DNA from: UBA10329 sp964500205
GTDB lineage: Bacteria; Bacteroidota; Bacteroidia; UBA10329
Reading direction: 5' to 3'
Length of the DNA stretch: 64,000 nucleotides
NCBI GenBank assembly: GCA_964500205.1
Contig: CAZCNS010000002.1
Span: 372,001 to 436,000 of the forward strand
The position numbers and the translations under genes were made by a program. The notes below the pieces were generated by a model. It was given only the letters and a program-made list of their open reading frames with translations, did not search any database and had not been told where the DNA came from. Shown here piece by piece: positions 50,418 to 62,400 of this stretch (positions are counted from its first letter, which is position 1; every line of letters begins with the position of its first letter).

Positions 50418-53400
50418 ATGAGGACACCTTTTACTCTACTGACATCCGCTTTTTTCTCGGCCGCTCTTCTCCTGCTTGGAGCAAACCCATCCGTAGGACA
50501 GTCTTGGCCAGGGGAGAACAACAGATCCGCAGGGCAGCCGCAATGTGATGTGAACACCAATGTGACCACCATAGGGCCGGGTGACTACATCCAATTCAAT
50601 GCTGTCAATACAGCTCAATATTTCTTCAGTAACTGCGCAACAGCCAATTGGGACACCGACCTCGCGATCTATCGCACAGACAATGCGCAACAACTTGTTT
50701 ATACGGACCGTGGTATAGGTGGGTGTACAGCACCATCGTGCCCAACTGGTGGAGGTGTTTGCAACGATCAGGTTCGGGATTTCAATTGGACATCTACCTA
50801 CAGCGGAACGGTAAGGGTAATTCAACCACGGTTCAATAACCAAGGCTCGGCCACATCCTATGGCTGGTTCGCTGCGGCAAACTCTGCCACGCTCACTTAC
50901 CGTCAGGTCAAGAACTTCACCAACACCACATCCAACGCAACCATCTGTGTGGGAGGAACAAAAAGCCTGACACGAACAGGTAACGGAACAGGAGGAACTT
51001 GGAGCATTCAGTCTGGTGGTGGAAGCCTGTCTGGAACTACCTATACTGCTACCTCAGCAGGTGCAAAGACCATTCGCTACACGCTTGGCTCCTGCTTTGA
51101 GGACGTTTCCTTTTCGGTCGTGGCAGCCCCAAATCTCTCCACTCCCACGTTTACGAACAGCACTATATGCACGGGTGGGTCAACACAGGTCACCTCCAAC
51201 CTTACTGGGGGAACCGGGACACAGAACCCGGTGTGGCAGTACTTCAATGGCAGTACTTGGGTGAATGTATCCAACGGAACGCCAACGGGTGCCACATACA
51301 CCAATGCCACCACTGCCACGCTGACCATCTCAGGTATAAGTGTGGCGAACAACTATCAGTACCGCAGAGAGTTGGTAACCACAGGTCTCGGATGTTCCGC
51401 TACAAGCGGGGGGGCTACGCTCAATGTGGTCAATGACCCTGTGCTCTCCGGTGCAACGCTTGGCAACAATAGCATCTGCGTTGGCGGTTCTACTACTGTC
51501 ACTTCCAACCTGTCTGGCGGTGCAGGTGCTCAGGTACCGGTCTGGCAGGTGAATACTGGATCAGGATGGGTGAATGTGACCAATGGGGTACCGGCAGGGG
51601 CTATTTACACCAGTGCCGATGGCAGTACCATGACCATCTCAGGAATCACGGCAACGGGCAATGTTCAGTACAGGCGGGTGCTGAACAATACTTCACTCGG
51701 ATGTGACACGCAAAGCAATCCTGTGACCCTCAATGTAGCCAATCAGCCATCAGCAGCTACTATTTCACGAATCCCGAATGAAAGCCCGGTGTGTGCCGGC
51801 ACTGACCTCACCGTGTCCATCACCGGGTCGAGCAGCGGTGGTGCGGGCACTTGTGCGGACGAGTTCAGGTTCTCCATTGCTGGCGGCCCCTTCACGGACT
51901 GGGCCACGGGTGTACCTACCGTCCCCACCTCTTCTATCACTGCCGCACCCGGTACTGTCGTTATTCAAACAAGAAGAAACTGTTCTGGCGGTGGTTGCAA
52001 CTCCAACATCAATCAGGTGCAGTGGGATGTGAATCCTGTGCCCAGCGCAGTGGCCACACCTACCTCGCAGGCGTTCTGCAGTGGCGGCACGACCGGTATC
52101 GCACTGACCACATCACCATCGCTCGGCAGTGTGTCTTTCGCATGGACTGTATCGGCCGGCCCTAATATCTTCGGACAATTCCCCGGTTCAGGCAGCAATA
52201 TCTCGCAAACTCTGTTCAACGAGGATGGTACCACCTCCGAGACCGCTACGTACACGATCACCCCAACCCGCGCAGGCTGCGCTGGAACACCGATCACTGT
52301 TCCCGTCACGGTCAACCCCATTCCTGTTGCGATAGCAGCTCCTGGGTCTCAAAGCATATGTAATGGGCAGACCACCTCCATCAATCTGAGCTCCCTGGTC
52401 ACTGGAACAAGTTTCAACTGGACGGTAACGGGCCCACCGGCAGCAGGCGGTTTCACCAACGCTGCCGGAACACAGATCAACCAGACACTCACAAACAGCA
52501 GCAGCAGCCCCGTGGCGGTGACCTATACTGTCACACCGAGCACTGCCAACTGTACCGGTAGTCCGATAACTGTGCAGATAACAGTGAACCCAACACCGGC
52601 CGTGACCTTCAATAGCTTCGGGGGACCTTACTGTATCAGCGACAATTCGCCCATCTCATTGATTCCATTCGGAATTCCAGCAGGAGGCACCTTTTCAGGC
52701 CCTGGTGTGGCCGGTAACGACTTCGTGCCTGCACTCGCTGCGGTGGGAACCAATACCATCACCTATTCCTTCAGCGACATAAACGGCTGTCCGAACACGG
52801 CCACAGCCACAGTGCAGGTTACAGGTCTTCCATTGGTGAGCTTCTCAGGTCTCAGCGTGTCGGGCTACTGCGTAAATGACAACTCGCCTGTAACGCTTAC
52901 AGGATTCCCAGCAGCTCCAGGCACGGGAGTATTCAGCGGTCCCGGAATTTCCGGCAACACCTTCACTCCATCAGTTGCAGGCGTAGGGCTTCATGCCATC
53001 ACCTACACATATACTGACGCCAACGGCTGCGTGGGAAGCCAGACTCAGTCAGTGAATGTTTTCGCGTTGCCCAATCTTGGCATATTCAATCTTGCCACTT
53101 CATACTGTATAGATGATGCACCTGTTACGGCTTCTGGTTTCCCCCCTGGTGGAACATTCAGCGGTCCTGGAATAACTGGGGCAGGTGTATTCACACCTGC
53201 AAATGCGACTGTAGGTGGCCCTTACACCATCACCTACCAATTCACTGATGGCAACGGTTGCACTAACACCACGACAGCAACCACAGTGGTGAACCCATTG
53301 CCTGCAGTCTCTTTCAGTGGACTTGCAGCGGACTACTGTATTGATGCAGCCTCCGTGACCCTCGTAGGTAGTCCTGCGGGCGGTACCTTCAGCGGACCGG

Positions 53401-56400
53401 GCATGACCACAGGCGGAGTATTCACTCCCTCGGTAGCGGGTCTTGGCTCTCACTCCATTACCTACACCTTTACAGATGGTAACGGTTGTACAAACTTCCA
53501 GACCCAGACCGTTGAGGTCACAGGTATTCCCGGGGTCACTTTCTCAGGACTGGACCCAGCGTACTGTATTGACGCGGCATCAGTGACCCTGACAGGCAAC
53601 AATGCCCCTGATGGCACTTTCAGTGGACCTGGCATTACCGACAACGGGAATGGCACAGCAACATTCAACCCTGCCAACGCAGGTGTGGGTGGCCCCTACA
53701 ACATTACATACAGCTTCACCAATCCGCTCGGTTGTGGTTTTGCAGAAACACAACAAGTGGTAGTGAACCCACTGCCCGACCTGAGCTTCACTGGCTTGGC
53801 GGCAGCATATTGCGTGGATGCTCCGAGCATCACACTCACAGGTAGTTTCGCTCCGAATGGCACATTCTCAGGTGATGGCATCACAGACAATGGTAACGGT
53901 ACAGCCATATTCAGCCCTTCAGCCGCAGGAACCGGGGCCGCGTCCATCACCTACGAGTTCACCAATGCGAACGGCTGTTCCAACACCAACACTCAAGGCA
54001 CCACTGTGAATGCGCTTCCGACCGTGTCCTATACGGGCTTCGGTGACGTGTGCGTGGATCAGCCAGCTCAGCCCTTAACGGGTTCACCAACCGGAGGTGT
54101 GTTCAGTGGCGCAGGTATAAGCGGTAATCAATTCTTCCCTGCGATCACAGGTGTAGGCACTTTCCCCGTCACATACACCTTCACGGATGGTAATGGGTGT
54201 GACGACACGTTCACCGAGAACTTCACCGTTCACAACATACCTGTTGTAACGGTGAACCCGGCCTCTGTGCAGGTGTGTCCTGGCGATGCGGTAACCTTCT
54301 TGGTATCTGCTACCGGAATCGGGCTCAGTTATCAGTGGCAGGTGAACACAGGCAGCGGCTTCGTGAACCTGAATAATGGCGGCATCTACTCAGGTGTTAA
54401 CACGCAGTTCCTCAACGTTGGACCCATTGCCCAGAGTTTGAATGGATTCCAGTACAGGGTTCTGATCACCGGAAGTACCTGCGGAACTCAGGTATTCTCC
54501 AACTCGGCAGCCATCAACATCAGTTCCAGCCCCGTTATCGATGTTCAACCATCTGACCAGTTCGTGTGCGAGGGCGATGATGCTCAGTTCGCAGTGAGTG
54601 CGACTGGTGCTGGACTCACGTACCAGTGGCAGATCAACACTGGAAGCGGATGGACAATTCTGACCAATGACGCCATCTATAGCGGTGTCACAACAAATAC
54701 CCTTACAGTGAGCGGCTACGATGCCGCAATGGACGGTGACCTTTTCCGAGTGGTGATTTCCGGCTCTTCGAACTGTACGTCCAGCACAACCTCTCAGGTG
54801 GCATCGCTCAACGGCAGCAGCTCACCCGTCATCCTCATCCAACCGACCGACCAGAGCGTTTGCGAGGGAAGCAATACTGTCTTTGCTGTGAGTGGCGGTG
54901 GCAGCGGGCTGATCTATCAGTGGCAGGTGAATGACGGTGGAGGATGGGTGAATGTGACCGATGGTGGCATCTACTCCGGTTCCGGAACCGATGCGCTATC
55001 CCTTACCGGGATCACTGCCGCAGAGGACGGTTACCAGTACAGAGTGAACATTTCCAATGCAAGCTGTCCAGGCAGCTCGCTCTCTGATGAGGTTACACTC
55101 ACCATCACTACTTCTCCCGCCATCGTGCAGCAACCCGATAATGCCCAAGTATGTCCCGGAGACGATGCCAGCTTCACGGTTGTGGCCGATGGATCAGGCA
55201 ATACCTACCAATGGCAGATCAATACGGGCAGTGGTTTCACCAATGTGACCAATGGAGGTCCATACAGCGGAGCTACCACGACCATTTTGGCCGTGAACGG
55301 AGTGAATGCTGGCATGGACGGACATCAGTTCCGGGTCATTGTTCAGAATTCGCAATGCGCAAGTGCATCTATCTCCACTGTGGCAACCCTCTCGCAGTCT
55401 GTGGCTCCGACCATAGCCATGCAGCCTGCTGACGGGTACTTCTGTGTGGGCGATGATGTGACCTTTTCCGCATCGGCCAACGGCAGCAGCCTCACCTACC
55501 AATGGCAGTTGAATACCGGAAGCGGATGGGTTAATGTGAGCAACAATGCAACTTTCAGCGGTGCTACCACCCCATCGCTCACAGTCTCTGGAACTACAAC
55601 TGCCATGGACGGCCACCTGTTCCGTCTCATCGTTGCGGGAAGTGTCAATTGCTCTGGAACCGCTTTGACCGCAGTGGTAGAACTCATCGAGACCACAGAA
55701 CCTCTCATTCTGACCCAGCCTCTGGATCAGGGAGTATGCGAGAACAGTGGTGCTTCCTTCACCGTGGATGTTCCCGGCAACGTGACCTACCAATGGCAGC
55801 TGGACAGCGGCAGCGGATTTACCGACATTACGGATGGAGGCATCTACTCCGGTGCCACCACGGCCACGCTTGACCTCAGCGCAGTGGCCCTCTCTGACGA
55901 TGGCAATCAGTACCGGGTTGTAGTCAGTGGCGTGAACTGCACTGGAGATGCCGCCTCGCAGGTCGCCACACTTACCATCACCGATGAACCTGTGATCTCC
56001 TCACAGTCGCCCGACCAATATGTGTGTACGGGTGATGATGCGGTGTTCGCTGTCAGTGTGGACGGCACAAACCTCACTTATCAGTGGCAGGAAGACGATG
56101 GGACAGGTTTCGTGGACATCGTGAACGGTGGTGACTATTCGGGTGCCAACACAGCAGTGCTCACTATTCAAGGTGCGACCCCTTCGTATAACGGTTTCGC
56201 TTACCGTGTAATCGTGGAAAGTGGCAACTGTTTGGCCGCTGCAACCTCTGAAATAGCCTTCCTATTTGAAAATGAAGGACCGGTTGTACTGTTTGAGCCT
56301 AACGATGCACAAGTGTGTCCCAACGACAATGCCGTGTTCACTGTTTCGGTGGGAGGAACCAGTCTCACGTACCAATGGCAGGTGAACACAGGTTCAGGAT

Positions 56401-59400
56401 TCGCGAACATCAGCGACAACAACATTTACAGCGGCACCAACACCTCTTCACTTCTCGTGCAGGGAGTTTCAACCGGGATGAACAACCACCAGTTCCGGGC
56501 CATCATTTCGGGGTCTGTGAACTGCGCAGTGGATGCCATCTCTGATTATGGTGTACTGACCGTGAGTCCGAATCCGACCATCACCCAGCAGCCTACAGAC
56601 CTCAGCTATTGCGATGGCGACAATGCCACGCTGACCGTGACTGCCAACGGTGCCCAAGGTTATCAATGGCAAGAGAACAGCGGTTCGGGATGGGTGAACC
56701 TGAGCAACAGTGGAATCTATGCAGGGGTCAACACTCCCACACTCTCGCTGTCAGGAATACCTGTCGCCAATGACGGATTCCAGTATCGTGTGGTGGTGAG
56801 CGGCAGTGCCAACTGTCAGGGCACAGCGACCAGCAATGCGGTCACCATTACCGAAGACCCGAACCCCTTCGTGGCGCAGCAGCCAGCAGACCAATTCGTA
56901 TGTCCTGGTGATGCAGCCACATTCACCGTTGCTGCAACAGGTTCAGGACTTGTCTACCAATGGCAGGAGGATGCCGGGCTCGGTTTCGTGGACATCATTG
57001 ACGGTGGCATATACAGCGGGGCCACCACAGCCACGCTTAACATTGCTGACGGAACTGGCCTGAACGGTTATCAGTATCAGGCCATCATCACTGGTAGCAT
57101 TTGCAGCGGATCGTCCACTACAGATGTGGTCACACTTAATGAGACCAATGAACCCGCCATACTCGACCAGCCGGATGACATCTTCGCTTGTCCGGGAGAT
57201 AATATGACCTTCGATGTGATAGCAGGCGGAAGCGGCCTTACCTATCAATGGCAGGTGAACACAGGAAGCGGCTTTGTGGATGTGGCGAACGGAGTGCTCT
57301 ATAACGGGGCTACCAGCGCATCGCTCTCCATCAATGGAGTGACACCGGGCATGGACGGCAACCTTTATCAGGTCATCATCAGCAGCACGAACTGTTTGGG
57401 AAGCAGCACTTCGGTAAGTGCATCGCTCAACATAAGCAATAGCCCGAACATCGTTGCGCAGCCAGTGAGCGATGCCGTGTGCAGCGGGCAGAGCGCGAGC
57501 TTCTCATTCAGTGCTACTGGGCCGAATCTCACCTATCAGTGGCAGGTGAACGATGGCAGCGGCTTCGTCAACATCTTCAACAACAACACCTACAGCGGTG
57601 CGACCACCACCACGCTGAACATCAGCAACGCGACCTTCGCGATGAACGGCTACACGTACCGCGCGATCGTCACCGGTTCTGTCAATTGTCCACAGACAGC
57701 CACGACCAGCATCGTAACCCTCTCTGTGACCCAGCAACCGGTCGCGAATGCGGGGACAGGTGGCAACTCTTGCAACTTTGACTTCACCTTTAATGCAGTG
57801 CCAAGTGCGGGCACAGGCACATGGTCTCAGTTGAGCGGCACGGGCACCTCGACCTTTGGTAATGCGAACAGTGCGACCGCCACGGCCACGGCCACGCTCG
57901 AGGGGACCTACGTTTATCAGTGGGAGGAAGTGAATGGTGCCTGTTCGGATGCCGCAACTGTAACAGTCGATTACTTCGACCAGCCCGCGGCCGATGCAGG
58001 TCCTGATGCCAACGAATGCGACCTTGACCACACCTTCTCTGGCACAGCCAGCTTCGGAACAGGAACTTGGACTCAGGTAAACGGACCGGGCACATCCACA
58101 TTCACAAATGCCAATAGTGTAACATCTGATGTGACCGTCTCCACCTTCGGTACTTACACTTTCAGATGGACAGAGGTGAATGGCACTTGCAGCGATTTTG
58201 ATGACGTGACCGTGAACTTCTTCCAACAGCCTGTAGCGAATGCCGGTGTCGGTGGAAATGAGTGTGACCTCAACTTTGTGTTCAACGCACAGCCCTCTGT
58301 CGGCAGCGGTGTATGGACAGCTTCAGGGCCCGGCACTGCGACATTCAACAATGCGAGCAGCAACGTTGCCACTGTGACCGTGAGTCAATATGGCAGTTAC
58401 ACCTTCACTTGGACAGAGACCAACGGCACATGCGTGGACAATGATGATATCGTGGTCAACTTCTTCGAGCAGCCCGCAGCCAATGCCGGTAGTGGTGGTA
58501 GTGTGTGCGGTCTCGACTTCGTTTTCAGTGCTACACTTACCACAGGTATAGGTCAGTGGACTCAGACCAGCGGCCCCGGCACATCCACCTTCGGTAGTGC
58601 CAGCTCTCCTAGCTCAACCGTTTCGGTATCGCAGGTGGGAACATACGTGTTCACTTGGACGGAGACGACCGGTGTATGCGTGAGCAGTGCTTCGGTCACG
58701 GTGAACTTCTTCCACATACCCTTAGCTGACGCTGGAACTGGTGGCGATGAGTGCGACCTCGACTTTGAGCTGAATGCACAGCCATCTGAAGGCATCGGTA
58801 CATGGACCCAGACCCTTGGCACCGGCTTTGCGAATTTTGTTCCGAATGCCAACACGCCCAATGCTACCGTGCAGGTAAGTGCATACGGCACATACGAGTT
58901 CACTTGGAGAGAAGTGGATGGCGGCATCTGCATCTCTCAAGATGCGATAACGGTGAACTTCTACGAGCAACCTGTGGCCGATGCAGGATCGGACGACAGT
59001 TCGTGTGATCTAACCTTCACCATGGCCGCAGTGCCTAGTGCAGGCACAGGAACTTGGACGCAAGTGAGCGGGCCGGGCACATCGGTATTCGCCAACCCGA
59101 ACTCCGCCACTTCGGGCGTTACGGTTGACCTCTATGGTGAATACATCTATCAGTGGGAGGAGATCGAAGGCAGCTGCTCGGATGCAGATCTTGTGACAGT
59201 AAATTACTACGAGCAACCAGTGGCGGATGCAGGTTTCGGTGGCTTCGAGTGTGACTTTGATTTCCAACTCTCGGCCACCCCGAGCGTGGGCGTGGGCTCT
59301 TGGGCGGCTGTCGCAGGACCGCCTACTGCCACGGTTACATTCTCCTCTATCGGAGATCCGAACGCGATTGCCACAGTGAATCAGTTGGGTCAATACACTT

Positions 59401-62400
59401 TCACTTGGACTGAAGTCAACGGAACCTGCTCCAGCAGCGACAACGTGGTCGTGACCTTCGAGCAGCAGACCAACGCGGATGCTGGACAGGGTGGTGATGA
59501 GTGCGACCTCGACTTCACCTTCAACGGTACTCCGAGCTTTGGAACGGGCATCTGGACATATACTGGACCAGGCACGGCCTTGTTCACAGATGACAACAGC
59601 GTCACCTCCACGGTTACCGTTACCCAATTCGGTACCTACACCTTCACTTGGACCGAAACCTTCGGCACCTGCATCACGACAGACCAAGTGACCGTGAACT
59701 TCTACCAACAGCCAGTAGCGAATGCAGGCCAAGGTGGGGATGCCTGCTCTTTGTCTTACCCTTTCAATGGAGCGATGAGCACTCCCAACGGAACAGGTAC
59801 TTGGACACAGGTGTCTGGTCCGGGCACGGCCTCCTTCAGTGATGCCACATCACCCACGGCCGCTGCGACCGTGGATCAGTTTGGCACCTACTCTTTCCAG
59901 TGGGAAGAGGTGAACGGCACGTGCTCCGACAACGCTACCATCACCGTGAACTTCTATCCGCAGCCAGTGGCCGATGCCGGTCAGGGAGGCAGCGAGTGCG
60001 ATCTTGATTTCGACTTCAACGGCACGCTCAGCACGGTAGGTGGAACGGGAGTGTGGACGCTGACCAACGGCTTCGGAACGCCTGCATTCGTTGATGCTAC
60101 TGACCCCGCCACCTCTGTAAGTGTCTCGGCCTACGGAAGCTACCAGTTCACATGGACGGAGACCAACGGCAGCTGCACCGATGCAGCCAATGTGACCGTG
60201 AATTTCTTCGAACAGCCTGCGGCCGATGCGGGTCTTGGGGATGATGTATGTACGCTTACCTATCAACTTCAATCCAACCCTAGCGTTGGTGCAGGACAGT
60301 GGACACAAGCATCAGGCCCGGGCACTTCTGCATTTACCAACGCAGCAAGCGCATTCTCTTCTGTGACCGTGAGCCAGGCTGGAACCTATGTTTTCACTTG
60401 GACGGAAAGCACCGGTGCAGGCACTTGCACCAGTTCTGACGATGTGACGGTGAACTTCTTCGGACAACCAGCGGCCAATGCCGGACAAGGTGGTAACGAG
60501 TGTGACCTTGACTTCGACCTCGCAGCCATCCCGAATCTTGGCACAGGGGTGTGGACACAGAGCAGCGGCCCGGGCACATCGGTGTTCGGGGATGCCACAT
60601 CCGCATCAACCAATGTCACTGTTGACCTGTACGGGACATACACCTACACTTGGTCAGAGACAGAAGGTGTTTGTGTGAGCACAGATGTGATCACGGTGAA
60701 CTACTACGAGCAGCCCGTGGCCAATGCTGGACAAGGAGGCAACGAGTGCGACCTGAACTTCAACCTGAGCGCCACATCGAGTGTGGCCGTTGCAACCGGT
60801 CAGTGGACGCAGACCTCTGGGCCTGGCTTCTCGAGCTTCAGCCCGAACGCAGGCACAGGAAACGCAGTGGTGACGGTGAACACCCCCGGCCAGTACGTGT
60901 ACACTTGGACAGAGACCAATGGCACCTGCTCAGACAATGGAACGGTGACCGTGGATTACTTCCAACAGCCCGTGGCCAATGCGGGTGCGGTGAGCAACCA
61001 GTGCGACCTCGACATCACGCTGGCAGCTGTTCCATCAGCAGGACTCGGCACGTGGACGGTTACTGGACCGGGCAACGGCAGCTTCTCTGATGAAAACGCC
61101 CCTAACGCAACCCTGACCGTGGACCAGTTTGGCACCTACAACCTCACTTGGACAGAGGTTAACGGCACGTGCTCTGATGCCGCTTCGGTCAATGTGACAT
61201 TCAATGACCTGCCAGTGGTGAGCTTCTCAGGTCTGGCCGCCACTTATTGCATCGATCAGACGGCATTGGTGCCGCTTACCGGATCGCCAGCGGGTGGTGT
61301 ATTCATTGGTCAGGGCATGACGGGTGCGAACTTCATCCCAAGTGCTGCGGGTGTCGGTATATTCGACATCACCTACACTTACACAGATGGCAACAGCTGC
61401 ACCAACAGCGAAACCCAGAGTGTAGAGGTGAGGCCACTGCCCACACCGACCTTCACCGGACTTGGACAGGCGTACTGTGTGTCTGACCAGACCCCTGTTG
61501 CACTCGCTGCGACCCCTGCTGGCGGAACATTCACAGGACCGGGCATGGCGGGTGAGGCGTTCACTGCTGCTAATGCCGGTGCAGGGACGCACACCATCAC
61601 CTACACATTTACGGATGGGTTCGGTTGCACGGGTGTGACCACTCAAACCGTGACCGTGAACCCGCTCCCAGTTGTTTCTTTCACCGGACTGGCGAACGAG
61701 TATTGCGAGGACGTGTCCCTTGTCACCCTGACGGGTACACCGGCTGGCGGAACCTTCGCAGGGCCGGGTATCTCTGGCAACGTGTTCAATCCGACACAGG
61801 CCGGATCGGGTTCGCATGTGGTGAGTTACACTTTCACTGATGGCAACGGTTGCACGAACACTGCCACGCAGAACGTGAACGTGAACACGCTGCCCGCTCC
61901 TGTCATCACTCCTAACGGTACCGTAGAGATATGCGCTGGTTCTTTCGTGGTGCTGAATGCAGGATCCGGTTACTTCCAATATCAATGGAACAACAGCGAG
62001 AGCGGTCAAACGCTGCTGGTAAATCAGGCAGGCACATACAATGTCACGGTGACGAGCCAGAACGGATGTCAGGCGCTGTCTGAGGATGTGGAGGTGATCG
62101 TGAATGCTGTTCCGGTGGTGGACCTCGGAGAAGATCAGACGATCTGTACCGGCACCTTCGCCACGCTCGATGCCGGCAACCCGGGCATGAACTACGCTTG
62201 GACACCAACGCAGGAGGTAACCCAGCAGATTACCGTGGGCACAGCGGGCACTTATACAGTGACGGTGACAGACGCCAACGGCTGTTCGACTACGGACGCG
62301 GTGTCGGTATCCATCAGCAATGTGCTGACCCCTGCCATCACGGCAAACGGGTCGACCACCATCTGCCAAGGTCAGACGCTGACGCTCAATGCGGGGTCAG

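Noticed and set aside
54243..61214. Regular DNA repeats that might be a CRISPR array
   Set aside because: The units are 240-300 bases, lie in one coding frame and vary throughout; they are protein modules.
61227..62369. A 380-codon minus-strand frame within the giant gene
   Set aside because: Its translation is Arg/Gly/His-rich and simply mirrors the repeat codons of the giant gene.
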